Numbered from the stretch's first letter, positions 14,033 to 22,303 are shown. The stretch: 39,331 nt of DNA from SLLG01 sp964403935 (GCA_964403935.1 CAYOIB010000014.1:1-39331); one strand, 5' to 3'. Translations and numbers: made by a program. The notes: generated by a model not told the origin, from the letters alone.

Positions 14033-15247
14033 TTATGGGTACGGGCGAAGGTCGGGCTTCACCCGGACCCCGTCGCCGACACGGTCGCCGGGATGGGTGA
14101 TAACGATTTCTCCAGGGCTGAGGCCGGAGAGAATCTGCGTCCAAACCCCGCTGCGTCGGCCCGGCTCCACCGCGCGCCGCTCGGCCCGGCCGCCTTCAAT
14201 CGCGTAGAGCGCCCACCCGTCATGGTGTCGGAAGAGGGCACTGGTCGGGACCTGGAGGACCTGATCGCCCTCCCAGAGGATGAAGCGGGCTTCGACGCGG
14301 TAGCCCTCGCCCAGAGCGCTCCAGGTCTCCGGTGTTGCTTCGAGGGCGAGGAGAACGGGCACGCGCTGCTCATCCACCCCGAGGGCGGAGATCCGCGTGA
14401 ACCCGGATGGGTCCACCCGTTGGACCCGCGCGGGCAGATCCTGGCTGCCACCCCACCGGGTGAGCACAACCTCCATGCCCGGGCGCACCCGGACGGCGTC
14501 CATGGAAATGAGATCGACCTGCACTTCAAGTTGGTGGAGGTTCCCGATTTCAAAGATGGGTTCGCCCGCCTGGATAACGCCTTCGCTCCACCGGTGGCGT
14601 CGGAGGATGACACCACTTCCAGGCGACCGCCCGGCGAGCACCCTGGCTTCTTCGCTGCCTCGCTGCCCTTGCTCGATCTCAAGGAGTGCGGCGGCATTAC
14701 GCACTTCGTATCGGGCGGCATTCTCATTTTGCTGAGCGGCCTGCTCATTTGCCTTTGCCCGGTCCAGCTCGCGTTGCGCTCGATCCAGCTCCGCTTCGGG
14801 GACAGCCTGGCGGGCCTCAAGGGCACGGATACGTTCAAATTCCCGCTGGGCGTGGCCGACCTCGGTGATGCTCGCGGCGAGCTCAGCCTCGGCTCCGGCC
14901 AGGCGCGCCTCAGCGACATGAAGGGCTTCAACGGCCTGGCGCCGACTCCGCGCATCAAGGGCGGGGGCTGGAAGGTTTTCGATCTGGAAAAGGACGTCGT
15001 CTTTCTGAACAGGATCACCGACCTCCCGTTCAACCCGCAGGAGGTAGCCCGTGATGGGAGCCGTGACAACTGCGGGATCCCGCAGCGTGGTGCGCCCCTC
15101 TTCCTCGATCGATTCAACGAAAGGCCCCTCGGCTGTGCGGATGGCATTGACGGGAATGGGGGCTGGCCAGAGCGCAAGGGCAATCAAGGCGATGAGGGCT
15201 CCCGCAAAGAATATGAGGTAAAGCTTTTTTCGGGGCTTCATGTTCAT
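14033..15247 (-). CDS. HlyD-family periplasmic adaptor of an ABC exporter
   Basis: 404 residues. One N-terminal membrane anchor (about residues 8-26, LYLIFFAGALIALIALALW) is followed by a biotinyl-lipoyl-like half (TAPITGYLLRVEREVGDPVQ, KDDVLFQIENL). A long alpha-helical hairpin rich in Ala, Glu and Arg spans about 105-205. Next come the second lipoyl half (SGVILRRHRWSEGVIQAGEP) and a beta-barrel region with QVLQVPTSALF. This is the membrane fusion protein layout, which bridges the inner-membrane pump to an outer-membrane channel. Its start overlaps the permease stop by 4 nt (ATGA). The three-gene set resembles DevBCA/MacAB-type exporters; no TolC-like gene is nearby. Confidence 0.9.
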   Translation of the reverse strand: MNMKPRKKLYLIFFAGALIALIALALWPAPIPVNAIRTAEGPFVESIEEEGRTTLRDPAVVTAPITGYLLRVEREVGDPVQKDDVLFQIENLPAPALDARSRRQAVEALHVAEARLAGAEAELAASITEVGHAQREFERIRALEARQAVPEAELDRAQRELDRAKANEQAAQQNENAARYEVRNAAALLEIEQGQRGSEEARVLAGRSPGSGVILRRHRWSEGVIQAGEPIFEIGNLHQLEVQVDLISMDAVRVRPGMEVVLTRWGGSQDLPARVQRVDPSGFTRISALGVDEQRVPVLLALEATPETWSALGEGYRVEARFILWEGDQVLQVPTSALFRHHDGWALYAIEGGRAERRAVEPGRRSGVWTQILSGLSPGEIVITHPGDRVGDGVRVKPDLRPYP

Positions 15248-17610
15248 TCCATTGTTTTCAGGGCGGAAACCATGTCGAGACGGCGAAGGCGACGCAGCAT
15301 CAAAAGGGCGGAGAGGATGGAAGCCAGAAGGATGCCCACGGTTGAGAAGGCGTAGGTTTGTGCTGTCATGATAAAGGGAATACGGAAGGTATCCATGGCG
15401 AGGGCACGGTTGAGGATGTAGGCGAGGAGCGTTCCGGTGCCCCAGCCAATCGGGATGGCCAGCAGCGTGAGAAAGGCGATCTCCCCGAGAAGAATCCAGG
15501 CGACCTCGCCCTGGGTGAAACCGAGGACACGCAAGGTGGCGAGCTCGCGCGACCGTTCGGCGAGGGTGATCCGGGCGTTGTTGTAGATGACGGCAAAAGC
15601 GATCGATCCCGCAAGGGTGAGGAGGATGCTCATGAAAATCAGGACCGTATCGACCATATAGCGACGGATATTGGTCTCGGCTTGCGTGAGGAGCCCAATG
15701 CCGGCGACACGGGGCATCTCCCAGAGCCGGTCAATGAGGTCCATGCGGGCGCTGCGGTCGATCTGGAACCACGCTCCGGAAAGGGCCGGCCCTTCGCGCA
15801 GGATCCGGTTGAGCGCCCGCCGCTCCATATAGGCGCTGACGCCGACGGGTTCGTCGACTGTTCCGGCGAGCGGAATCATGAGCGTGCGTCGGTGCCCCTC
15901 GAGCACATCGACGGCGACCTCTTCACCCACGGAAATCCCGAGGTGCTCCGCGAGGTAGCGGGTCATGAAGAGGCCCTCGGGCGGGAGCTTGACGGGCAGG
16001 TGGTTCTGGTCGATCAAGCCGCGGAGGCGGGGTTCGGCATCCATGCCGAGGATGGCGGTGCGGTAATGGGTGAGGCCCTTGGAAAGGCGCACCGGAACGG
16101 CGCGGTAGCCTTCGACAAAGAGGGTGCCTGGGAGGTGTTCGAGCTCGCGGAGAGCACGCTCCGGGGTGGCTTCGGTGAAGGTCAGGTCGAGATCCATCTG
16201 CAGCACCTTTCGGTATTGGGTATCGACCATGTAGTCCACGGCATTGAATTGAAAATGGCCGACCAGAATCAATGCGCCGGCCAGGCCGATGCCAACGACG
16301 GAGAGGGACGTCTTCATCGGGTGGCGCGAAAGGTTGCGGAGGATGATCCTCGTGGGTTGGCTAAAGAGCTTTCGGCCGAGGGCGGATTGATCGACCCATC
16401 CTCGCTGAAAGCGTTCGGGGAGGGGCGGTCGCATGGCCTCTGCCGGGGGCAGGAGGACAGCGCCCCGCACGGCACCAAAGACCCCAAGCGCAGCAGATCC
16501 TCCGGCAATCGAAAGGGCGAGGGCAATGACCCAGCCCTGGAGGCGAAAGCTCAATTCGGGAAAGCGGAAGTATTCGGTGTAGACGGTGGCCAGTTCACCG
16601 GCTGCCCAAGCCCCGCAGGCGATGCCGCCGGCGGCACCGAGGAGGACGATCAAGCCAGTGAGGAGGGCGTAGTGGAGGCCGATCTCGAAATGGGTGTAGC
16701 CAAAAGCCTTGAGGACGGCGATCTGCGAGCGCTGCGTCCGGACGATGCGGCCCATCAGCATGTGCAGGAGAAAGGCGGCCACGCTGAGGAAGATAGTTGG
16801 GAGGATCCGAGCCATCACGCCAAGGTTGGCAAGCTCATCGGAGAGGAAACGATCGGACGCCTGATCTTCCCGGCCGTATGCGCCCACGCCTCCGTAGCGT
16901 GCGAGGATCGTATCGAGTTTTTCGATAACGCGTTCTTCAAGAGCGCCCGGCTGCAAGGTGAGGACGACATTGTTGAAGGCACCGTCCATTGCGTAGGCAC
17001 TCGCCAATGCCTTCCGATTCATCCAGAGGACGGCATAGCGCTCGTAGTCCGGGAGAAGATCGGAGGGACTCACTTGGTAAACGAACTCCGGAGAGAGGGC
17101 CAAGCCGGTGATGACCAGGGTTTCCGAGCGGCCCCGAATGATGGCATTCAGTGAATCGCCGGCATGAAGACCGTGCGCCTGGGCGAAGGCTTCACCGACA
17201 ATCACTTCTTCCCAGCGCCCGGGGGCGGGCAGGCGGCCTTCGCGAATATAGAGGCGGTTGACCGAAGGCTGTCGCCCGTCGGGGAGGGAGAGGATGTCTC
17301 CGCGGATGGGTTCATTGAAGCCGGAGACTTCCAGGCGAATCGGGGCGCGCACGCGGGTTTCGATCTGGTTGATGCCGGGGATTTCGCGCAGGCGCTCAAT
17401 GACCGAATCCGGGGCCCGTTTGAGCTCGGCGAAGACATGGGCGAATTGATGGGCCTCATAAAATCGATCGCGGGTGAGGCTGAGGGCGTCCAGCGTCGTG
17501 ACAGAAATGATCAGAGTCATGACTCCGGCTCCAACGACGATTGCGATCGCCGCGATCTGCGCTTTCATGGTGGCGAAATCGCGCAGGAGCTTCTGGTGGA
17601 GGGTGCGCAT
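15244..17610 (-). CDS. ABC exporter permease with two FtsX domains
   Basis: 788 residues. An N-terminal membrane helix (about 18-40, IAAIAIVVGAGVMTLIISV) precedes a periplasmic domain. Hydrophobic segments follow near 270-395 (first FtsX unit), another large exported domain near 425-660, and a C-terminal FtsX unit near 665-788 containing DTVLIFMSILLTLAGSIAFA and RSRELATLRVLGFTQGEVAW. The double-FtsX length matches permeases of the LolCE/MacB class that move lipids, peptides or lipoproteins using mechanical energy rather than a classical channel. It sits between the ATPase gene (11-nt gap) and the adaptor gene (4-nt overlap). The cargo is unknown. Confidence 0.9.
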   Translation of the reverse strand: MRTLHQKLLRDFATMKAQIAAIAIVVGAGVMTLIISVTTLDALSLTRDRFYEAHQFAHVFAELKRAPDSVIERLREIPGINQIETRVRAPIRLEVSGFNEPIRGDILSLPDGRQPSVNRLYIREGRLPAPGRWEEVIVGEAFAQAHGLHAGDSLNAIIRGRSETLVITGLALSPEFVYQVSPSDLLPDYERYAVLWMNRKALASAYAMDGAFNNVVLTLQPGALEERVIEKLDTILARYGGVGAYGREDQASDRFLSDELANLGVMARILPTIFLSVAAFLLHMLMGRIVRTQRSQIAVLKAFGYTHFEIGLHYALLTGLIVLLGAAGGIACGAWAAGELATVYTEYFRFPELSFRLQGWVIALALSIAGGSAALGVFGAVRGAVLLPPAEAMRPPLPERFQRGWVDQSALGRKLFSQPTRIILRNLSRHPMKTSLSVVGIGLAGALILVGHFQFNAVDYMVDTQYRKVLQMDLDLTFTEATPERALRELEHLPGTLFVEGYRAVPVRLSKGLTHYRTAILGMDAEPRLRGLIDQNHLPVKLPPEGLFMTRYLAEHLGISVGEEVAVDVLEGHRRTLMIPLAGTVDEPVGVSAYMERRALNRILREGPALSGAWFQIDRSARMDLIDRLWEMPRVAGIGLLTQAETNIRRYMVDTVLIFMSILLTLAGSIAFAVIYNNARITLAERSRELATLRVLGFTQGEVAWILLGEIAFLTLLAIPIGWGTGTLLAYILNRALAMDTFRIPFIMTAQTYAFSTVGILLASILSALLMLRRLRRLDMVSALKTME

Positions 17611-17621
17611 GGGAGGCTACT

Positions 17622-18392
17622 TCACCAATCGAGATCGTGCGGGTTCTTACGGTGTTCGTTTGAGCGCTCCTCGGCGATCCGTCCGTCCCGCATACGCAGG
17701 ATTCGGTGTGCCATTTCGCCAATGACCTCGTTGTGCGTGATCAGCGCGGTCGTCGTGCCGAGGTTTGTGTTGATCTCCTGAATGGCTTCGAGGACGCGGG
17801 CGCTTGTTTTTGAATCGAGTGCGCCCGTCGGTTCATCGCAGAGGAGGACGGTGGGGCGTTTGGCAATGGCTCGGGCGATGGCGACCCGCTGTTGCTCACC
17901 GCCGGAAAGCTGAGCGGGAAAATGGTCCATCCGTTCTTGCAAGCCAACCAACTCCAGCGCCGCTTCGGGCGAAAGGGGATTGCGCGCGATATCGGTGACA
18001 ATGGCGACGTTCTCGCGGGCGGTGAGGCTCGGGATCATGTTATAGGATTGGAAGACAAAGCCCACTTGGTGGCGGCGGTAATCGGTCAGCTCCTTTTCGG
18101 TGGCATGGGTCATGTCGCGCCCGCGGTAAGTGACCGATCCTTCGGTCGCAATATCAAGGCCTCCGAGGATATTCAAGAGGGTGGACTTCCCGCAGCCGGA
18201 TGGTCCAAGGATTACGGTGAGCTCGCCCTCGCGGAGAGACAGGTCGATCCCGCGCAGGGCTTCAATCGTCACTTCGCCCATGATGTAGGTCTTTATCAGG
18301 CCGCGGGTCTCGAAGATGATTGTCTCTTCCGCGGGTCCAGTCTCCTTCCTGTGCATTGAACCCGACGCTACGGGCTTCACGGGGCGACTCAA
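17622..18392 (-). CDS. ABC exporter ATPase (LolD/MacB type)
   Basis: 256 residues if ATG 18392 is used; a start at Met13 (18356) is equally possible and gives 244. The nucleotide-binding domain is complete: Walker A GPSGCGKST, Q-loop VFQSYNMIPSLTARENV, signature LSGGEQQR, Walker B VLLCDEPTGALD and the H-loop His in ALITHNEV. The IPSLTARENV and DEPTGALD phrases are typical of the LolD/FtsE/MacB subgroup that works with FtsX permeases. First gene of the three-gene exporter operon; it is divergent from the pseudouridine synthase gene, so the 99-nt gap to 18492 should hold both promoters. Confidence 0.93.
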   Translation of the reverse strand: MSRPVKPVASGSMHRKETGPAEETIIFETRGLIKTYIMGEVTIEALRGIDLSLREGELTVILGPSGCGKSTLLNILGGLDIATEGSVTYRGRDMTHATEKELTDYRRHQVGFVFQSYNMIPSLTARENVAIVTDIARNPLSPEAALELVGLQERMDHFPAQLSGGEQQRVAIARAIAKRPTVLLCDEPTGALDSKTSARVLEAIQEINTNLGTTTALITHNEVIGEMAHRILRMRDGRIAEERSNEHRKNPHDLDW

Positions 18393-18491
18393 TCAAATGC
18401 GGGAGGAGGCCGTGTGGTGGAGCAAGCGGCATGGGGGGTGGCGTACTTTCGGCGTCGCCAAGGAGCGGGCTCTGTGGCGAAGTGTTTCTCA

Positions 18492-19175
18492 ATGCGCTCT
18501 TTCTTCGTGGAAGCCTGTCTTCTCGCTCGTTATGATGATGTGTTGGTCATTAATAAACCGCCGGACTGGCCGACCAGTGGCCGTTCGTTGGAGGATGACG
18601 ACTGCGTTCAGTTCCACCTCATAAAACACTTCGAAGCGATGGTCTGGGCCATTCACCAGCTCGACGCCGATACGAGCGGCCTGTGTCTTTTTACGCTGAA
18701 TAAGCGGCGGGTTCGTGAGTTTCAGGCGATCTGGGGGCACCCGGAAACTTCGAAGGAATACCTCGCTATTGTTCACGGTGAGCCGCCGTGGGAGCAGATC
18801 GAAGCGCACGCGCCAATCGGGTTTGTCGGCGAAGGTCAGCTTGGGGTGACGGCGGATGGCCGGGTGGCGCATTCAGGGTTTCAGGTGCTGGATCGGCACG
18901 CTGGGTTCAGCTTGCTGCGCGTCCGGCTCCATACCGGTCGGACGCACCAGATCCGGATCCATCTACAGCACCTCGGTTATCCCCTCATCGGCGAAGAGTG
19001 GTACCGCGAAACCCCGTGCACCCTCCATCCACGGCAGGCGCTCCATGCCCATCGGTTGTGTTTCCCGACAGCCTCGGCGCTCTTGTCCAAGCAAAGCTTG
19101 GTGGCCCCGGTGGCCGGGGATTTGGTCCGACTGGCAAATAAGGTCGGATTGAGAGGAAGGGTATTTGAAGAGTGA
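18492..19175 (+). CDS. RluA-family pseudouridine synthase
   Basis: 227 residues from ATG 18492. An upstream in-frame ATG at 18414 would add 26 residues that do not look like the family, so the later start is preferred. The catalytic motif is HQLDADTSGL with Asp58; the usual Arg of HRLD is Gln here. Later conserved pieces are SKEYLAIVHGEPP, the KT/G segment RLHTGRTHQIRIHLQHLGYP and LHAHRLCF. The family isomerises specific uridines in rRNA or tRNA. There is no S4 domain, so it belongs with the short RluA/TruC-like members; the target base cannot be named. It lies alone between divergent transcripts, with a dispersed repeat right after its stop. Confidence 0.88.
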   Translation: MRSFFVEACLLARYDDVLVINKPPDWPTSGRSLEDDDCVQFHLIKHFEAMVWAIHQLDADTSGLCLFTLNKRRVREFQAIWGHPETSKEYLAIVHGEPPWEQIEAHAPIGFVGEGQLGVTADGRVAHSGFQVLDRHAGFSLLRVRLHTGRTHQIRIHLQHLGYPLIGEEWYRETPCTLHPRQALHAHRLCFPTASALLSKQSLVAPVAGDLVRLANKVGLRGRVFEE

Positions 19176-19186
19176 AGGAGCGCTTC

Positions 19187-19231
19187 GCAGCCGCGTTTGC
19201 CAAAACGTGGATTCCGAGCTGGCTCCAAGCT
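19187..19231 (+). repeat. Post-stop dispersed repeat, copy 2
   Basis: It begins 12 nt after the pseudouridine synthase stop: GCAGCCGCGTTTGCCAAAAC, then GTGGATTCCGAGCTGGCTCC, then AAGCT. It matches the element behind the esterase gene (5722-5766, minus strand) over most of its length. A 6-bp hairpin, CGAGCT with AGCTCG on either side of a 7-nt loop, sits in its distal half. Confidence 0.6.
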
Positions 19232-19338
19232 CGCGCCACCACGGACGAAGACAACTATCCACGGAATGACACGGGATGATCACGGAGGTAAAGGCAGGAC
19301 TGTTCCGTGGGTTGCAGGCCGGGTTCGAGGCCTCCCGC

Positions 19339-19368
19339 GTGCTTCATCGAATCTTTGGCAAGATCCGC
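19339..19368 (+). repeat. Short dispersed repeat with CATCGAATCTTTG core, copy A
   Basis: The 13-nt core CATCGAATCTTTG (19345-19357), flanked by CG-C-T before and GATCCG after, recurs at 22204-22216. Both copies lie in otherwise empty intergenic DNA. In the 226-bp gap 19176-19401 I see nothing besides this and the post-stop repeat. Confidence 0.4.
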
Positions 19369-19401
19369 TATAAAGACGACGATCGAGCTGACGATCCAGG
19401 C

Positions 19402-19578
19402 TTAACGGTGGCCGCTGCCGGGCATGCCCATAGGACCTTGGCCTTCCCAGGAAGCGGGTTGGCTCCAGGGGATTTCCTGGGAATCCGGATCTTCATCTGC
19501 CAGGGTGCGGCAGCCGGTGGTGCCGAGGGCAAGTGCCAGGAGCAGGAGGGTAATTGGCAGAAGGAAGCTCTTTTTCAT
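19402..19578 (-). CDS. 58-residue small lipoprotein
   Basis: A short gene from ATG 19576-19578 to TAA 19402-19404. The product begins MKKSFLLPITLLLLALALGT and reaches Cys23 through TTGC, a lipobox-like site. The mature part is about 36 residues, with RTLADEDPDSQ, then PWSQPASWEGQG and PMGMPGSGHR. Its start overlaps the stop of the coiled-coil gene as ATGA, so it should be translationally coupled. The charged start, hydrophobic core and Cys make a real lipoprotein signal likely. The Trp/Pro/Gly-rich mature part is distinctive, but I cannot assign a named family or a function. The lipobox is imperfect (Thr at -3 instead of Leu). Confidence 0.75.
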   Translation of the reverse strand: MKKSFLLPITLLLLALALGTTGCRTLADEDPDSQEIPWSQPASWEGQGPMGMPGSGHR

Positions 19579-20303
19579 GGCTCGATGAGTAGGGTATACC
19601 CGGAACCTTTGGCAAGCGTTTGTCCCGGATTCTGTTCAAGAACGTGCGCGATGGAAATGGACGGACGGACTTCGTGGAGGAGGAGCCGGGCTACGGCGGT
19701 GCCATCGCGTTTTAAGGTCGCGGTGGACTGCTCGTTGAGGCCGCTGGAAGTGCCGCAGTCTAAAGCCACGACATCGGAGCGGGCGGAGATGCTCAGGATA
19801 TCGATTGGCACGGCCACTGGCGAGTGATGCCGGGGGCTGTTTTGCAGAGCGATCAACTGCGTTTGGAGTTTGGTGATTTCGCGCTCGAGTTCCTGGCGCT
19901 CCTCGCCTTGGAGCACCGCAGGCCGGCTTTTCGCTTCGATGAGTTCGCGTCGGAATTGCGCTAGCTTGTCCTCAAGGGATTGATTGCCCGCTTCGAGATC
20001 AGAAATGGCTCCCCTGAGTTGTCGTGCTTCCAGTTGCGCTTGGCGCAGCTGAGCGCCGAGGGTGGTCTCGCGAGCTTTTGTGGCGGCGAGTTCCCGATCC
20101 AGTTCGATGACCTTCCGATCGAGTTGCGCCTTCTGCTTCTCGGCGGCGTCGGCTTTCTCCTCTGCCCGGGTCAGGGCGAGAGCGGCTTTATCCCCCGCTT
20201 GGCGGAAGTGGTCTGCCTGACCTGTGGCGCGGACCTGAAAAAAGATCGCGGCGAGAAGAAAGAGTGCCGCCAGGGTGGAGGATACAAATGCCCAAAGCTT
20301 CAT
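19575..20303 (-). CDS. Membrane-anchored coiled-coil protein of unknown function
   Basis: 242 residues. One N-terminal membrane segment (about 4-24, WAFVSSTLAALFLLAAIFF) is followed by a continuous coiled coil from about 35 to 155, rich in E, K, Q, L and R with heptad-like spacing. A globular C-terminal part (about 165-242) has mixed beta character, ending HVLEQNPGQTLAKGSGYTLL. The layout suggests a periplasmic protein held in the inner membrane. Its gene overlaps the following 58-residue lipoprotein gene by 4 nt, and the glucose-6-phosphate isomerase gene ends 58 nt upstream on the same strand. I do not recognise the family; coiled-coil similarity to SMC or septum proteins is composition only. 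Confidence 0.7.
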   Translation of the reverse strand: MKLWAFVSSTLAALFLLAAIFFQVRATGQADHFRQAGDKAALALTRAEEKADAAEKQKAQLDRKVIELDRELAATKARETTLGAQLRQAQLEARQLRGAISDLEAGNQSLEDKLAQFRRELIEAKSRPAVLQGEERQELEREITKLQTQLIALQNSPRHHSPVAVPIDILSISARSDVVALDCGTSSGLNEQSTATLKRDGTAVARLLLHEVRPSISIAHVLEQNPGQTLAKGSGYTLLIEP

Positions 20304-20307
20304 CGTT

Positions 20308-20356
20308 AAAAACAGGAATGGCGCAGGTTATTGTAAAGCCTTACCGTCCTGTTTTT
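20308..20356. repeat. Inverted repeat AAAAACAGG/CCTGTTTTT in the pgi downstream gap
   Basis: AAAAACAGG (20308-20316) and CCTGTTTTT (20348-20356) are perfect reverse complements 31 nt apart. They fill most of the gap between the isomerase stop (20362) and the coiled-coil start (20303). On RNA this gives a 9-bp stem ending in Us, which could be a weak terminator or processing site for the pgi transcript. Confidence 0.5.
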
Positions 20357-20361
20357 ATGGA

Positions 20362-21945
20362 TCAAGCTGTTTGATAGCGGAAGCGGTCTTTTTCGGGGGA
20401 TTCGCCGAGCTCGATCTTTATGCCTTTTGAAGGGTTGGCGGCGAGGTGTTCGAGCAGCGCGTGGATGGTCAACGCCTTGGATTTGAGCGAGAGCGCCTCG
20501 GCAATGTCTCCCGCCGTGAGACTTTCCGAAGTGTGGCCTTTGAGATGCTCGACAAGTGTTTGCTGAAGTTCGAGGAATTCGGCGGCGGCCCGCTTGCCGG
20601 CTTCGACGCCAGGCTGATGGTAGGCGTTGATGTTCACCAGAAAGGCGTAATAACCCACGGCCCGCTCGTAGAGAGCAATGAGCATCCCGATGGTCTCGGC
20701 ACTTATCTCCGGTATGGTGAGGGTGAGGGAGGTGCGCCCGTTTTCGGCCAGAGCGGCGCGGGTGCCGAGAAGGAAGGCGTGGAGGTAATCGCCGCTCGAG
20801 ATTCCGGGTTCCACCTCGATGGACGCCCCCTCACGATCTTTCAAGACTGCGATAAATGTGGCGAAGAAGTTGGGAACACCTTCCCGAAGTTGCTGCACAT
20901 AGGCGTGTTGATCGGTGGAGCCCTTGTTTCCGTAAACAGCAATTCCCTGATGAACGGCCTTTCCGTCGAGATCCAGCTCCTTGCCGAGCGACTCCATGAT
21001 CAGTTGCTGGAGGTACTTGGAGAAGAGTGCCAGACGGTCCTTGTAGGGGAGGATCACCATGTCTTTGTCGCCCTTTCCATTCGTGGCGTAGTGCCAAGCC
21101 AGTGCCAAAAGAGCGGCAGGATTCTTCTCCACTTCTTGAACGCGGGTGAGCGCGTCCATCTTGGCCGCGCCCCGGAGAAGGGCGTTGATGTCGAAGCCTT
21201 GCAGGGCGGCCGGGAGAAGGCCGACAACGGCTGTCTCACTGGTGCGTCCTCCCACCCAATCAAACATCGGAAAGCGCGCCAGCCAGCCTTCCTGCTTCGC
21301 TGTTTGATCAAGCTTGCTGCCCGGGCCGGTAATGGCGACCGCATGCCGTGCGAACTCCACCCCTTCTCCGAGGAAAGCGTGTATGGTTTCGAGCATTCCA
21401 TTGCGGGTCTCGGGGGTCCCACCACTTTTGGAGATCACCACGACCAGCGTGCGATCCAGGCGACCCCGCAGGTCGGCGAGAACCAAGTCGATGCCATCGG
21501 GATCCGTATTATCGAGAAAATGCACCCCGAGGCGGTCTTCTCCGGGCTGACCAAGGGCCTGGGCCACAAACTGGGGGCCAAGCGCCGATCCACCGATTCC
21601 AATCACCAGAAGATCCGTGAAAGCCCCGCCTTGTCCTTGGATTTCGCCCCGATGGACATGCTTCGCAAAGGTTTCGACCTGTGCGCGGACAGCTTCAATC
21701 GCCTCCGTGAGTTCCTCCGAAGGCGCACGAGAGCTGTCGCGAAGCCAGTAATGCCCCACCATGCGGTTCTCATCGGGGTTGGCGATCGAGCCAGCTTCCA
21801 GATCGGCCATGCTTGCAAAGGCGCTTTCCATTGCCGGTTGCATCTTCCGAAGGAAATCGGGGGAAAACCCGATCAGGCTCAGATCCAGAGAAAGGCCTGC
21901 TTTGGGCCAACGATAGAGAAATTCACCAAAAGAATTGGAGGACAT
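20362..21945 (-). CDS. pgi: Glucose-6-phosphate isomerase
   Basis: 527 residues from ATG 21945 (MSSNSFGEF...). The frame stays open upstream to 22113, but the extra 56 residues translate a G-run and a non-coding leader, so I reject them. The family segments are LVIGIGGSALGPQFVAQAL (substrate phosphate loop), VVISKSGGTPETRNGM, DWVGGRTSETAVVGLLP and, later, VHQGIAVYGNKGSTDQHAYV with the conserved KGSTDQHAY box. The enzyme interconverts glucose-6-phosphate and fructose-6-phosphate in glycolysis and gluconeogenesis in the cytoplasm. The last 60 residues extend the usual core with a Lys/Glu-rich tail. Confidence 0.96.
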   Translation of the reverse strand: MSSNSFGEFLYRWPKAGLSLDLSLIGFSPDFLRKMQPAMESAFASMADLEAGSIANPDENRMVGHYWLRDSSRAPSEELTEAIEAVRAQVETFAKHVHRGEIQGQGGAFTDLLVIGIGGSALGPQFVAQALGQPGEDRLGVHFLDNTDPDGIDLVLADLRGRLDRTLVVVISKSGGTPETRNGMLETIHAFLGEGVEFARHAVAITGPGSKLDQTAKQEGWLARFPMFDWVGGRTSETAVVGLLPAALQGFDINALLRGAAKMDALTRVQEVEKNPAALLALAWHYATNGKGDKDMVILPYKDRLALFSKYLQQLIMESLGKELDLDGKAVHQGIAVYGNKGSTDQHAYVQQLREGVPNFFATFIAVLKDREGASIEVEPGISSGDYLHAFLLGTRAALAENGRTSLTLTIPEISAETIGMLIALYERAVGYYAFLVNINAYHQPGVEAGKRAAAEFLELQQTLVEHLKGHTSESLTAGDIAEALSLKSKALTIHALLEHLAANPSKGIKIELGESPEKDRFRYQTA

Positions 21946-22303
21946 GGATGAAAGCAAAAGCAGCCAAATTAGAAAATGCAATAGGCTGAAGGCAGAAAGG
22001 GAGGAGAAGATGCCCCCGCTCTTCAAGCGCCCTTGCTTCAGCAAAAAGCCCCGGAGGAGAGGCGCACCGAGGCGCAATTCCCGGATCACCCCCCCCCCCG
22101 CACGCACCCTCATAATCTACCAGGTAAGATATAGTTGACACAGCGGGGCTGGCTTGAGTCGGGGGGCGGGGCGTCAGTCGGGTCCCGGGCTTTCCGCACG
22201 CTCCATCGAATCTTTGCGCGATCCGGTGTCGGAGCTGAGGGTCGCGGCGCTGGGTTTGTGAGGGCTTTTGTTGGCCTGAGAGCGGTGCGTTGTGCGAGTG
22301 CGG
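21946..22303. other. Long intergenic stretch upstream of pgi
   Basis: No credible gene lies in this gap. It includes a run of 11 Cs (22089-22099; Gs in the pgi sense), a phrase TAAGATATAGTTGACACAGC near 22127-22146 that could hold promoter elements, and copy B of the short repeat (22198-22225). The open frames crossing it are GC-driven extensions. Confidence 0.5.
22198..22225 (+). repeat. Short dispersed repeat with CATCGAATCTTTG core, copy B
   Basis: CGCTCCATCGAATCTTTG followed by CGCGATCCG. It matches copy A at 19339-19368 in the 13-nt core and in the GATCCG that follows. Both are in the same orientation. Confidence 0.4.

Noticed and set aside
13859..15355. 498-residue plus-strand open frame opposite the HlyD adaptor
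   Set aside because: Antisense shadow crossing the gene boundary of the adaptor and the glycosyltransferase; no domain or start context.
15358..17154. 598-residue plus-strand open frame opposite the ABC permease
   Set aside because: Antisense to a recognisable FtsX permease; composition is dominated by Gly, Glu and Asp with no motif.
19276..19827. 183-residue plus-strand open frame over the lipoprotein gene
   Set aside because: Begins in repeat-bearing intergenic DNA and is antisense to the lipoprotein and coiled-coil genes; no recognisable domain.
20446..21951. 501-residue plus-strand open frame opposite pgi
   Set aside because: Mirror of the isomerase codons; pgi motifs on the other strand are decisive.
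21946..22113. N-terminal extension of glucose-6-phosphate isomerase
   Set aside because: Crosses the homopolymer run and leader; the normal family start lies at 21945.
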